NCBI RefSeq assembly: GCF_030269325.1
Contig: NZ_BSTD01000001.1
Coordinates: 1,442,681-1,506,680 of the forward strand
Direction of reading: 5' to 3'
Source of the DNA: Amycolatopsis sp. NBRC 101858
GTDB lineage: Bacteria > Actinomycetota > Actinomycetes > Mycobacteriales > Pseudonocardiaceae
Length of the DNA stretch: 64,000 nt
The translations under genes were made by a program, and so were the position numbers. The notes under the pieces were generated by a model, which saw only the letters and a program-made list of their open reading frames with translations, searched no databases and had not been told where the DNA came from. Below are positions 45,767 to 54,318 of this stretch, piece by piece. Within the stretch, counting starts at the first letter, position 1; each line of letters begins with the position of its first letter.

Positions 45767-46302
45767 TTGCCCGCCTCGGAGCTGACGCTCATGCCGAGCC
45801 CGCACGCCTTCGCGGCGGCTTCGAACTTCTTCGGGTCGTCGCCCGGGCCACCGATCCGCGTCGCGCCCTTGCCGCTGGGGTCGGGGTCCGGCATGTCGAT
45901 GCCGTGCTCGCGCATGCACTTGGCGTCCTTGCGCATCTTGTCGAGCTCCTCGGCGCTCGGCGGCTTCATCTCGCCGCCGTTGGGCATGAGGTGCTTGCAC
46001 TCCTTCTGCGCGGTTTCGATCTTCGACGCGTCGGCGCCGTCCCCGCCGAGGGTGACCGCCATGCCGCCGCCGTCGCCGGCCGGCTTCGGGTCGGGCATGT
46101 CGACGCCGTGCTCGCGCATGCACTTGGCGAAGTCGCGCATCTTGTCTTCGTCGCTCTTGCCGCTGGTGTCGGCCGCGGTGGGCCCGCCCGACTTCGGCGG
46201 CGTCGAGATCGAGGCGACCTTGCCGCCGTCGTCCCCCTGGGCGCCGCAGCCCCCGAGCAGCAGGGCCGCCCCGAGCGCCGCGACGACGATCCGTGTCCGC
46301 AT
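45763..46302 (-). CDS. Lipoprotein with duplicated CMREHGxDMPDP motif (179 aa)
   Basis: Signal peptide MRTRIVVAALGAALLLGGC, lipidated Cys19. The mature protein carries CMREHGVDMPDP at 61-72 and CMREHGIDMPDP at 129-140, plus ECKHLMPNGGEM at 101-112, so Cys, Met and His cluster three times in an acidic, Gly-rich background. AAGGAG lies seven bases before the chosen ATG. First gene of the lipoprotein-adaptor-ATPase-permease operon. The 'CMREHG(I/V)xMPDP' element recurs in actinobacterial secreted proteins next to MacAB-like systems. Copper or another soft metal is a reasonable but untested ligand. Confidence 0.85.
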   Translation of the reverse strand: MRTRIVVAALGAALLLGGCGAQGDDGGKVASISTPPKSGGPTAADTSGKSDEDKMRDFAKCMREHGVDMPDPKPAGDGGGMAVTLGGDGADASKIETAQKECKHLMPNGGEMKPPSAEELDKMRKDAKCMREHGIDMPDPDPSGKGATRIGGPGDDPKKFEAAAKACGLGMSVSSEAGK

Positions 46303-46415
46303 GGCTCGCTCCTTTCGTGTCCTGATGGGTGCCAGGTCTACGGATCGGGGCATTCGGGCGCGCTAAGCGACGTCGCTTATGCGGTCCTTATGGCCTCCCT
46401 GCGCAGACTGGGCGG

Positions 46416-47078
46416 GTGCGCGTGCTGGTGGTGGAGGACGAACGGCTGCTGGCCGACTCGGTGGCGGAGGGCCTGCGGCGGTTTTCGATGGCCGTCGACG
46501 TCTGTTACGACGGCGAGCAGGCCCTGGAACGCGTCGGCGTCCACGGCTACGACGTCGTGGTCCTCGACCGCGACCTGCCGAAGGTGCACGGCGACGCCGT
46601 CTGCGCGGCCGTGGTCAAGGCCGGCGGTGAGGCGCGGGTCCTCATGCTGACCGCGGCCGCCGACGTCACCGACCGCGTCGCCGGCCTGGGCCTCGGCGCC
46701 GACGACTACCTGACGAAGCCGTTCGCGTTCGCCGAGCTGGTCGCCCGGGTGCAAGCGTTGTCGCGGCGCGCGCGGCCCGCGTTGCCGCCGGTGCTGGAAC
46801 GCGACGGCGTCGTGCTCGACCTGCCGCGCCACCAGGCCGCCCGCGACGGCCGGTTCCTGCTGCTCTCGCCGAAGGAGTTCGCCGTGCTCGAGGTGCTCAT
46901 GCGGGCGGAGGGCGCGGTGGTCAGCGCCGAGGACCTGCTGGACAAGGCGTGGGACGAGCACGCCGACCCGTTCACGAACGCGGTGCGCGTCGCGGTGATG
47001 ACGCTGCGCCGGAAGCTCGGCGACCCGCCGGTCATCGGGACCGTGCCCGGCGCCGGCTACCGGTTCGGCACGCCGTGA
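46416..47078 (+). CDS. OmpR-family response regulator (220 aa)
   Basis: Receiver VRVLVVEDERLLADSVAEGLRR with phospho-acceptor Asp51 (YDVVVLDRDLPKVHGD) and the conserved LTAAADVTDRVAGLGLGADDYLTKPFAFAELVARV. The C-terminal winged helix ends LSPKEFAVLEVLMRAEGAVVSAEDLLDKAWDEHADPFTNAVRVAVMTLRRKLGDPPVIGTVPGAGYRFG. The GTG at 46416 starts directly at the first strand. Divergent from the lipoprotein/export operon, with 113 bases between the starts, so it is the likely regulator of that operon. Its stop overlaps the kinase start (GTGA). Confidence 0.93.
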   Translation: MRVLVVEDERLLADSVAEGLRRFSMAVDVCYDGEQALERVGVHGYDVVVLDRDLPKVHGDAVCAAVVKAGGEARVLMLTAAADVTDRVAGLGLGADDYLTKPFAFAELVARVQALSRRARPALPPVLERDGVVLDLPRHQAARDGRFLLLSPKEFAVLEVLMRAEGAVVSAEDLLDKAWDEHADPFTNAVRVAVMTLRRKLGDPPVIGTVPGAGYRFGTP

Positions 47079-48232
47079 ACACCGTGAACGCCCTGTCCGT
47101 CCGGACGAAGCTGACGGCCTGGTACGGCGGGCTGTTCCTGCTCGCCGGGCTGGTGCTCGTCGTCATCAACTACCTGCTGGTGCAGAGCACGCTGCCCGAC
47201 CCGGCCCGGGTCGCCTCGTCGACGATCGGCTCGGCCGACGCCACCTACGGCATCACGGCCGGCACACCCATGCCGTCCGAAGGCGTGGCAGTGCGGCTGC
47301 TGAGCGGCTCGCTGGAGGACTACCGCTCCTCGACGCTGTCCACGCTGGTCGTCGGCTCGGCGATCGCGCTGGTGGCGACGGCGGCGCTGGCCGTGCTGTT
47401 CGGCTGGCTGATGGCGGGCCGCGCGCTGCGGCCCCTGCACGACATCACGTCGGCGGCGCGGCGGCTCGAAGCGGGCAAGCTCGACCGGCGGATCAACCTG
47501 GAGGGCCCGCCCGACGAGCTGAAGGAGCTGGCGGACACGTTCGACGGCATGCTCGACCGGCTCGCCGAGTCGTTCGACAGCCAGAAGCGGTTCGTCGCGA
47601 ACGCCTCCCACGAGCTGCGGACGCCCCTGGCGGTGCAGCGGACGCTGGTCGAGGTCGCGATGGCCGACCCCGAAGTGACGCCGGAGCTGCGGAAGCTCGG
47701 CTCGCACCTGCTGCTCACGAACGAGCGCAGCGAGCGGATGATCGAGGGCCTGCTGATCCTGGCCCGCAGCGACCGCGGGCTCACCGCACGCGCCCCGGTC
47801 CGCCTCGACGAGGTGGTGGCGGCGGTGGTCCGGTCGACGTCCGCGCAGGCGGCGTCGGCGGGGGTGAAGGTGGAGACGCGGCTGCGGCCCCGCGTGGTGG
47901 CGGGCGACCCGGTACTGCTCGAACGGCTGGTGACGAACCTGCTCGTCAACGCGATCACCTACAACGCTTCGGGCGGCTGGGTGTACGTCGAGGTGCGCGG
48001 CGACCCGGCGCTGGAGGTGCGGAACTCGGGGCCGGTGGTGCCGCCCGAAGCCGTGCCGACGTTGTTCGAGCCGTTCCGCCGGGTCGGTTCGGAGCGGACC
48101 GGCGACACGCGCAACGCCGGACTGGGGTTGTCGATCGTGCGGTCGGTCGCCCAGGCCCACGGTGGCTACGCGGAGGCCCAGCCCGGCCGGCGCGGCGGTC
48201 TCACGGTGACGGTCCGCCTGCCGCCTTCCTGA
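47075..48232 (+). CDS. Sensor histidine kinase, partner of the OmpR regulator (385 aa)
   Basis: Helix 1 (WYGGLFLLAGLVLVVINYLLV), a short extracytoplasmic loop of about 65 residues (NYLLVQ... to YRSSTL), helix 2 (STLVVGSAIALVATAALAVLFGWLMAG), then HAMP (RALRPLHDITSAARRLEAGKLDRRINLEGPPDELKELADTFDGML). HisKA follows with RFVANASHELRTPLAVQRTLVEVA (His179), and the ATPase domain has LVTNLLVNAITYNASGGWVYVEV and DTRNAGLGLSIVRSVAQAHGGYAEAQPGRRGGLTVTVRLP. Start GTG at 47075. Its small sensor loop faces the cell surface next to the lipoprotein of the divergent operon. Confidence 0.93.
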   Translation: MNTVNALSVRTKLTAWYGGLFLLAGLVLVVINYLLVQSTLPDPARVASSTIGSADATYGITAGTPMPSEGVAVRLLSGSLEDYRSSTLSTLVVGSAIALVATAALAVLFGWLMAGRALRPLHDITSAARRLEAGKLDRRINLEGPPDELKELADTFDGMLDRLAESFDSQKRFVANASHELRTPLAVQRTLVEVAMADPEVTPELRKLGSHLLLTNERSERMIEGLLILARSDRGLTARAPVRLDEVVAAVVRSTSAQAASAGVKVETRLRPRVVAGDPVLLERLVTNLLVNAITYNASGGWVYVEVRGDPALEVRNSGPVVPPEAVPTLFEPFRRVGSERTGDTRNAGLGLSIVRSVAQAHGGYAEAQPGRRGGLTVTVRLPPS

Positions 48233-48421
48233 TCCACTCGATCGTGACTGACCGTGTCCGGCGTGTCACCCGGCAGCCGCCGACCTGGGTGATCCATGAT
48301 GCGGACGTCGCAAAGTGAACAGTGGGCAGTTCTGCACGGACTCGGCGCGCCTCGCACGTCAAGCCGACGCGCCGTTCTAACGTGGGCACCCACAACGGTG
48401 AAGCATCGGGGAAGGCGAACA

Positions 48422-49270
48422 ATGCGCACGCTTCGAGTAGTCGGGCTGCACGAGGACGGTAAGTCCATCGTGTGCGAAGACTCGGCGAGCGGTACGCGCT
48501 TCCTCCTCCCGGCCGATGAAAGACTGCGCGCGGCGGCGCGGGGTGACCTCACCCGCCTCGGCCAGATCGAAATCGAGTTGGAGAGCCAGATGCGGCCACG
48601 CGAGATCCAGGCGCGAATCCGCGCCGGCGAGTCGGTCCAGCAAGTCGCGGCGGGCGCCGGGATTTCGGAGCAGCGCGTCGAGCGCTACGCCTACCCCGTG
48701 CTGCTCGAGCGGTCCCGGACCGCCGAGCTCGCGCAGAGCGCCCACCCGGTCCGCGAGGACGGCCCGGACGTGCAGACGCTCGGCGAGGTCGTCGCGTACG
48801 GCTTCGGCGTCCGCGGGCACGACTACTCGAAGGCTTCCTGGGACGCCTGGAAGGGCGACGACGGCCGCTGGGTCGTCGTGCTGCAGTGGAAGGCCGGGCG
48901 CTCGGACAACCGCGCGCACTGGGCGTTCTCGCCCGGGGCGCACGGCGGCACGGTCATGGCGCTCGACGAGAACGCCGAGGTCCTGCTCGACCCGAACGCG
49001 TACCGCGCGCCCCGCACGGTCCGCGCCCTCGACCCGGCCCGCGACGCGGAGTTCCAGCCGACGCTGGACTCGGTGCCGCCCCAGGACCACGCCGAGCTGC
49101 CGGCCGCCGAGCCGGACCCGGACGACGACACCCGCGAGATCCCCCGCGTCCCGGCGGATCCCGAGGACGACACCGCCACCGACCAGCCGCGGCCGAAGGC
49201 CAAGAAGAACCACCCGATCGTGCCGTCCTGGGAGGACGTGCTGCTCGGGGTCCGCTCGCAGCGCGGCTGA
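48422..49270 (+). CDS. sepH: Septation protein SepH (DUF3071, 282 aa)
   Basis: Actinobacterial cell-division protein that binds FtsZ and promotes its assembly. The N-terminal DUF3071 part is MRTLRVVGLHEDGKSIVCEDSASGTRFLLPADERLRAAARGDLTRLGQIEIELESQMRPREIQARIRAGESVQQVAAGAGISEQRVERYAYPVLLER, containing the HTH-like segment SVQQVAAGAGISEQRVERYA. A middle segment (WDAWKGDDGRWVVVLQWKAGRSDNRAHWAFSPGAHGGTV) and an acidic, proline-rich tail ending HPIVPSWEDVLLGVRSQRG complete the usual layout. In mycobacteria the orthologue (Rv0883c) is also near serC. Confidence 0.93.
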   Translation: MRTLRVVGLHEDGKSIVCEDSASGTRFLLPADERLRAAARGDLTRLGQIEIELESQMRPREIQARIRAGESVQQVAAGAGISEQRVERYAYPVLLERSRTAELAQSAHPVREDGPDVQTLGEVVAYGFGVRGHDYSKASWDAWKGDDGRWVVVLQWKAGRSDNRAHWAFSPGAHGGTVMALDENAEVLLDPNAYRAPRTVRALDPARDAEFQPTLDSVPPQDHAELPAAEPDPDDDTREIPRVPADPEDDTATDQPRPKAKKNHPIVPSWEDVLLGVRSQRG

Positions 49271-49273
49271 GTC

Positions 49274-49627
49274 CTACTCGACCAGCGCCGCGAGCGTCTT
49301 CGGGGCCACCAGGCGGTAGGCCTCCCGGACGATCCGGTCGATCTCGCCCCAGTCGACGTCGACGTCGAGCCGCACGCCCAGCCAGCCGCGGTGCCCGACG
49401 TAGGCCGGCCGGAAGAAGCGCCCGGGCTCGGTGCGCACCAGCTCCTCCTGCGCCCCGGGCGGCGCCGGGCACCAGAAGGCGAGCCTGCCGTCGCCGTGGT
49501 GGTCGTCGGCGAACATGACGAACGTCTTCTTGCCGCGCACGAACCACGCGGGCGACCCGTGGCTGAGCCGCTCGGTCGCTTCGGGCAGGGCCAGGCACAA
49601 CTTCCGCAACGCGTCGAGCTGCCGCAT
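49274..49627 (-). CDS. MmcQ/YjbR-family protein (117 aa)
   Basis: Small DNA-binding-fold protein of the CyaY-like YjbR family. RKLCLALPEATERLSHGSPAWFVRGKKTFVMFADDHHGDGRLAFWCPAPPGAQEELVRTEPGRFFRPAYVGHRGWLGVRLDVDVDWGEIDRIVREAYRLVAPKTLAALVE is typical over its full length (the LPE...HG.P.FRVRGK and F.P.YVG..GWLGVRL motifs). Biochemical role unknown. It converges on sepH with a 3-base gap and lies 57 bases from the divergent membrane protein. Confidence 0.9.
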   Translation of the reverse strand: MRQLDALRKLCLALPEATERLSHGSPAWFVRGKKTFVMFADDHHGDGRLAFWCPAPPGAQEELVRTEPGRFFRPAYVGHRGWLGVRLDVDVDWGEIDRIVREAYRLVAPKTLAALVE

Positions 49628-49684
49628 CCCGCCAGGTTACGATGTCACGCTGAGGGAGGGATCGGTCATGCAGCGTGACATCCG

Positions 49685-51136
49685 ATGATGACGACGGCGC
49701 CGCCCGCCGAGCAGGCGTGGCTCCTGCGGCTGGGCGAACTGCGGTTCCGCGTCTTCTCCGGCGCCCCGGTCGTCGAGGTGTCGCCGGCGCAGTGGGGGCT
49801 CGACGACCGCGCCGTCCGGCAGGCCGCGGCCGGTCGCCGGTACCGCGAAACCCCGCCCGGCCAGGCCGGTTTCCTGCGGTTCGAGTTCGCGCCCGGCTCC
49901 TTCCCGCCGCACTTCGACCGCGGCCCCGGCACGGACGCCGACCGGCGGCGGCTCGGGAAGCTGCTCGCCGGGCAGGAGCAGTTCTGGGCGAGCACGCGCC
50001 GGCTGCGGCTCGGCCGGGCGGACGTCGGCGCGGTCGCGGCGGCCGCCGGGATGACCGTCGTGGCCGAGGCCGCCGACCCGACCGACCGGCTCCTGCTGCT
50101 GCGCCGTTCCGGGCTGCCGGACGAGGAACTGCGCTCGCGCACCCGGCAGCGGATCACCCGGGCGCAGGTCTGGGCCGGTGTCGGCGGCCTGTTCGCCGCC
50201 TGCGCAGTGGCCGCGCTCGTCTGGGGGCGGCTCACGGACCGGGCGCTCGGCCCGCTGCTGCTCGTGTTCGGCGCCGCCGCGAGCCTGCTCGTCACCGGAG
50301 TGGCGATGCGGGTCGTCGCCGGCCGCTCACCGCGCCTGCCCTGGCTGGACGCGCAGTTCGACGGCCGGTCGCACGCCGCCGTCCCTTACCCGGTCTCGCT
50401 GTCCACGGAGCTGCTGGCCGAGGTCGCCTCGCGGTACGGCTACTTCTACGGCGGCCCGGTCACCACCGGGCGCAACGAGACGTCGCACCTCTTCGTCAAG
50501 TGCCGTCCCGGGCTGGTGTTCGGGACCCCGGCCCTCCCCGGCCCGCCCGGCTTCGAGCCCCCGGCCGGGTCGCCGGAGCGGGAGCAGTGGCTGCGCAACC
50601 ACCTCGACGGCCGTGACGAGCTGTGGATCAGCGTCCGGCACGCGAAGCTGCCGCCGGCCCGGATCGCCGAGATCGCCGGTGGCGAGGGCCTGTCCGCCCT
50701 CGCGCACTTCGCCGATCCCACCGACCTGATCCTGCTGCTGCGCCGCCCGTCGGCGCCGCCACGCGCGCCGAGGAAGTTCCGGATGTCGTTCGCCGGCTTC
50801 CTCGTCCCCGCGGCGTGGGCCCTGCTGTGCTTCGGCGGCGGCGCGGTGACGGCCGTGCTCGACGGAGACGAGCACCTCTTCGCGGTCGGCGCTTTCCTCG
50901 CGGTGCTCGGCGTGCCCCCGCTGTTGTGGGTGCTGCGGGTCTTCCCCCGCTCGACCCGCGTCGGCTGGCTGGCCGGGGAGTTCACCGGGAAGGCCGGCGT
51001 CACCTTCTTCAGCGGCCAGTTCGACGTCTCCCCCGAGCTGGAACGCCGGATCGCCGGCTACCACGGTTACGCGTTCCGCTCCGAGACCCACACACAGGCC
51101 CAGGGCAGGCTCGTCACCTACGTCCGGTACCGCTAG
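49685..51136 (+). CDS. Membrane protein with tandem internal repeats (483 aa)
   Basis: Not recognised as a known family. Two homologous unit types alternate. Unit type 1: QEQFWASTRRLRLGRADVGAVAAAAGMTVVAEAADPTDRLLLLRR and RDELWISVRHAKLPPARIAEIAGGEGLSALAHFADPTDLILLLRR. Unit type 2: SPRLPWLDAQFDGRSH...LSTELLAEVASRYGYFYGG and STRVGWLAGEFTGKAG...VSPELERRIAGYHGYAF. Each type 1 unit is followed by two helices (VWAGVGGLFAACAVAALVWG, LGPLLLVFGAAASLLVTGVA; FLVPAAWALLCFGGGAVTAVL, HLFAVGAFLAVLGVPPLLWVL). The protein looks like a duplicated soluble-membrane module. ATG at 49685 follows a second ATG option at 49688; the C-terminus overlaps DUF2537 by four bases. Confidence 0.72.
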   Translation: MMTTAPPAEQAWLLRLGELRFRVFSGAPVVEVSPAQWGLDDRAVRQAAAGRRYRETPPGQAGFLRFEFAPGSFPPHFDRGPGTDADRRRLGKLLAGQEQFWASTRRLRLGRADVGAVAAAAGMTVVAEAADPTDRLLLLRRSGLPDEELRSRTRQRITRAQVWAGVGGLFAACAVAALVWGRLTDRALGPLLLVFGAAASLLVTGVAMRVVAGRSPRLPWLDAQFDGRSHAAVPYPVSLSTELLAEVASRYGYFYGGPVTTGRNETSHLFVKCRPGLVFGTPALPGPPGFEPPAGSPEREQWLRNHLDGRDELWISVRHAKLPPARIAEIAGGEGLSALAHFADPTDLILLLRRPSAPPRAPRKFRMSFAGFLVPAAWALLCFGGGAVTAVLDGDEHLFAVGAFLAVLGVPPLLWVLRVFPRSTRVGWLAGEFTGKAGVTFFSGQFDVSPELERRIAGYHGYAFRSETHTQAQGRLVTYVRYR

Positions 51137-51744
51137 AAGGCGATCACCAGCACGCCGACCCACGCGATCACGACGCCGCCCGCCGCGCCGTACGCGGCCC
51201 AGCGCAGGATCGGGGTCCGGCGGATCAGCCACAGCGACGGCGTGATCCCGGCCGTCACGACGACCGACGCCCCGAGCGCCACCCAGCCGCTGGTCTCGCG
51301 GGCCAGCGTCGAAGCCAGCGCCAGCATGGCCACCACGACCACGGCCGCGATGAACGCCGAGACGGTCAGCCCGGTCAGCCACGGCGTCGGCTCCCCGGCC
51401 GGGCCCGCCGGGCCGAGCACCGACCGGACGAACCGGTGGCCGGGCGACTCGGCCCGCGGAGCCGGTTCGACGACCGTGTCGGCGCCGGTCACCGGGTCCA
51501 CGAACCGCACGGTCGTGCCCATCACCGAGGCGAGCCGGCCGGCCAGCTGGCGGCCGCGCTGCGAGACGACCGCGCCCGCTTCGGCGCCGGAGTCGGCCGA
51601 GACGGCGGACGCGACGCGCGCCCATTCGTGCAGGGCCTGCGCGAGGTCCGAACCGATCGCGAGCTTGTGCGGGTCGACCTCGCGCGCCTGCTCCCCGCCG
51701 GGTCCGGCGAGCACCGCGCGCTCACCGCGGATCCGCAGCTCCAT
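51133..51744 (-). CDS. DUF2537-family membrane protein (203 aa)
   Basis: N-terminal soluble part MELRIRGERAVLAGPGGEQAREVDPHKLAIGSDLAQALHEWARVASAVSADSGAEAGAVVSQRGRQLAGRLASVMGTTVRFVDPVTG, then four helices (LTGLTVSAFIAAVVVVAMLALAS, GWVALGASVVVTAGITPSLWLI, LRWAAYGAAGGVVIAWVGVLVIAF). Mycobacterial DUF2537 proteins have the same final helices. ATG preceded by GGAGG-like sequence. It lies between SepH and the rRNA methyltransferase, the same position I recall for Rv0882; this supports the identification. Function unknown. Confidence 0.75.
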   Translation of the reverse strand: MELRIRGERAVLAGPGGEQAREVDPHKLAIGSDLAQALHEWARVASAVSADSGAEAGAVVSQRGRQLAGRLASVMGTTVRFVDPVTGADTVVEPAPRAESPGHRFVRSVLGPAGPAGEPTPWLTGLTVSAFIAAVVVVAMLALASTLARETSGWVALGASVVVTAGITPSLWLIRRTPILRWAAYGAAGGVVIAWVGVLVIAF

Positions 51745-51783
51745 GGTGTCCCTCCGCGCCGGTTACGCCTCGAAACCGAAACC

Positions 51784-52590
51784 TTAGTCGGCCCGCGCCA
51801 GTTCGTAGAAGGCCACGGCGGCGGCCGTCGCGATGTTGAGGGAGTCGACACCGGCCGGCATGGGTATCCGGACCGCGTGATCAGCCGCCGCCAGTGCCGT
51901 TTCGGTCAGCCCGGGACCTTCCGCGCCGAACAGCAGCGCCACCCGGCCGGGTGCGTGCGCCCGCAGTTCGCGCAGCGGGACCGAGCCCGGCCGGGGCGTG
52001 AACGCGGCGACGGCGAACCCGCGCGCCCGCAGGTCGTCGAGCCCGTCCGGCCAGTCCGTGAGGTGCCCGAACGGCACGCGCAGGACGTGGCCCATCGACA
52101 CGCGCACGCTGCGCCGGTAGAGCGGGTCGGAACAGCCCGGCCCGAGCAGGACGCCGCCGACGCCGAGCGCGGCCGCGTTGCGGAAGAGCGCGCCGAGGTT
52201 TTCGTGGTCCCCCACGCCTTCGAGGACGGCGATCGTGCCGGCGTTCGCGACGACCTCGGAAACCGTCAGCGGCGCCGGCCGGTCCGCGACGGCGAGGATC
52301 CCGCGGTTGAGGTGGAAGCCGACGACGTCGGCCATCGTCTCCGCCGAAGCCGCGTACTGCGGCACGTCCGTCCCGGCGAGGTCGTCCGCCAGCTCGGCGA
52401 ACCGCCGTTCGACGCCCAGCAGAGCCCGTACCGGGTACCGGGACGCCAGCAGCCGGGACACCACGACGGTGCCCTCGGCGATGACGAGTCCCTTGCCGCC
52501 CGGGCGGTCCGGGCGGCGGTCCGCTGTGGACAGGTCCCGGAAATCGTCGACCCTCGGGTCGTCCCGGCGGTCGATGTGGATCAGGCCCAT
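51784..52590 (-). CDS. TrmH/SpoU-family rRNA 2'-O-methyltransferase (268 aa)
   Basis: SPOUT-class S-adenosylmethionine-dependent methyltransferase. An N-terminal substrate-binding domain (GLIHIDRRDDPRVDDFRDLSTADRRPDRPGGKGLVIAEGTVVVSRLLASRYPVRALLGVER) precedes the SPOUT knot with motif 1 (VLEGVGDHENLGALFRNAAALGVGGVLLGPGCSDPLYRR, containing N and R), motif 2 (VALLFGAEGPGLTETALAAADHAVRIPMPAGVDSLNIATAAAVAFYEL, E and the SLN loop). Modifies 23S rRNA or tRNA; the target is not certain. Matches the mycobacterial gene Rv0881 next to DUF2537. Confidence 0.93.
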   Translation of the reverse strand: MGLIHIDRRDDPRVDDFRDLSTADRRPDRPGGKGLVIAEGTVVVSRLLASRYPVRALLGVERRFAELADDLAGTDVPQYAASAETMADVVGFHLNRGILAVADRPAPLTVSEVVANAGTIAVLEGVGDHENLGALFRNAAALGVGGVLLGPGCSDPLYRRSVRVSMGHVLRVPFGHLTDWPDGLDDLRARGFAVAAFTPRPGSVPLRELRAHAPGRVALLFGAEGPGLTETALAAADHAVRIPMPAGVDSLNIATAAAVAFYELARAD

Positions 52591-52796
52591 CCGCCCAGTC
52601 TGTCATCCGCTTGCCGGGCGCTTCACTGGTCCGAACGTCCGGCCGGGAGTGCGGCAAACGGGTTCTTTTTGCTGTCGGTTAACTCGCCGTGACGGAGAGC
52701 ACCAGTTTGGCCGCTAGCCCGGTTGCATCGGCTGTGTAACGGTTGTCCGCCAGGACCTGAAACACGTCCTAGTTCCGCGTCAAACGAAAAGCAGGG

Positions 52797-54302
52797 ATGG
52801 TCATGGGGATGGACCTCGCGGCTCAACCGTTCAACACGCTCGACCGGGGACGGTACCGCCGCAAGGTGCAGCGCTGTCTCGACACGTTGGCCCGCATGCT
52901 CACCGACGGCAGCTTTTCGTTCCCCCGCAAGAACATCGGCCTCGAGGTCGAGCTGAACCTGGTCGACCGCGAGCTGCGCCCGTCGATGACGAACACCGCC
53001 GTGCTCGAAGCGCTGGACGACCCGTCGTTCACCACCGAGCTGGGCCAGCACAACATCGAGCTGAACGTGCCGCCGCGGCCGCTGGCCGGCGATTCGGCCC
53101 TCCAGCTCGAAGACGACCTCCGCGCGTACCTCGCGACCGCGGCGTCGAAGGCCCGCGACACCGGGTCGTCGCTGGCCATGATCGGCATCCTGCCGACGTT
53201 GAAGCACGAGCACTTCGACCAGAAGTGGCTCACCAACAAATCGCGGTACGTCACCCTGAACGACCAGATCTTCGCGGCGCGCGGCGAACGGACCGTGCTG
53301 GCGATGGAAGGCGCGCCGCTGCCGGGCCAGCAACCGGAACGCCTTCGCAGCTATGCGGAATCCATTCTTCCGGAAGCCGCGTGCACGAGCGTGCAGCTGC
53401 ACTTGCAGGTGGCGCCGGAGGAGTTCGCCGCGCACTGGAACGCGGCCCAGTGCCTGGCCGGGCTGCAGATCGCGCTCGCCACGAACTCGCCGTTCCTGCT
53501 GGGCAAGGCACTCTGGCAGGAGACGCGCATCCCGCTGTTCCTGCAGGCGACCGACACCCGCCCGGAAGAGCTGAAGAACCAGGGCGTGCGGCCGCGTGTC
53601 TGGTTCGGCGAGCGCTGGATCACGTCGATCTTCGACCTGTTCGAGGAGAACGTCCGCTACTTCCCCGGCCTGCTCCCGGAAACCGACGTCGAAGACCCGA
53701 TCGAGGCGCTCGACGCGGGCCAGGCGCCCAAGCTCACCGAGCTGCGCATGCACAACGGCACCATCTGGCGCTGGAACCGCCCGGTGTACGACGTCGTCGA
53801 CGGCCTGCCGCACCTGCGGATCGAGAACCGGGTGCTGCCGGCCGGCCCGACCGTCGTCGACACCGTGGCGAACGCGGCGTTCTTCTACGGCGCCCAGCGC
53901 GCGCTCGCCGAGGCGGAACGCCCGGTGTGGAGCCAGATGTCCTTCCAGGCGGCGGAAGAGAACCTCTACGCCGGCGCGCGCCGCGGCTTCGAGGCGCAGC
54001 TGTACTGGCCGGGCATCGGCTGGATCCCGCCGGACGAGCTGGCGCTGCGCGTGCTGCTCCCGCTCGCCCACGAGGGGCTGCGCCGTTCCGACGTCTCCGA
54101 CGAAGCCCGCGAGCGCTACCTCGGGATCATCGAGCGCCGCTGCCTCGCCCGGCGGACCGGGGCGACCTGGCAGCGCGACTACGTCCTGCGGGCGCAGGAA
54201 CGCGGGCTCGACCGCGAGGCGGCGCTGACCCGGATGCTCGGGCGCTACCTGGAGCTCTCGGAGGCCGGCGAGCCGGTGCACACCTGGCAGCTCGATGATT
54301 GA
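52797..54302 (+). CDS. Glutamate-cysteine ligase family 2 protein (501 aa)
   Basis: GCS2-type carboxylate-amine ligase. MGMDLAAQPFNTLDRGRYRRKVQRCLDTLARML, then NIGLEVELNLVDRELRPSMTNTAVLEAL (glutamate-binding E.E), LGQHNIELNVPPRPL, ACTSVQLHLQVAPEEFAAHWNAAQCLAGLQIALATNSPFLLGKALWQETRI and a late EELRMHNGTIWRWNRPVYDVVDGLPHLRIENRVLPAGPTVVDTVANAAFF. Most relatives are EgtA-type or YbdK-type; length and IENR motif fit. Gamma-glutamylcysteine for mycothiol-era redox or ergothioneine biosynthesis is plausible, but no egtB-E genes are nearby. Start could be 52797 or 52803 (two ATGs). Confidence 0.87.
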   Translation: MVMGMDLAAQPFNTLDRGRYRRKVQRCLDTLARMLTDGSFSFPRKNIGLEVELNLVDRELRPSMTNTAVLEALDDPSFTTELGQHNIELNVPPRPLAGDSALQLEDDLRAYLATAASKARDTGSSLAMIGILPTLKHEHFDQKWLTNKSRYVTLNDQIFAARGERTVLAMEGAPLPGQQPERLRSYAESILPEAACTSVQLHLQVAPEEFAAHWNAAQCLAGLQIALATNSPFLLGKALWQETRIPLFLQATDTRPEELKNQGVRPRVWFGERWITSIFDLFEENVRYFPGLLPETDVEDPIEALDAGQAPKLTELRMHNGTIWRWNRPVYDVVDGLPHLRIENRVLPAGPTVVDTVANAAFFYGAQRALAEAERPVWSQMSFQAAEENLYAGARRGFEAQLYWPGIGWIPPDELALRVLLPLAHEGLRRSDVSDEARERYLGIIERRCLARRTGATWQRDYVLRAQERGLDREAALTRMLGRYLELSEAGEPVHTWQLDD

Positions 54303-54318
54303 GCGCTAGCCTGGGTCG

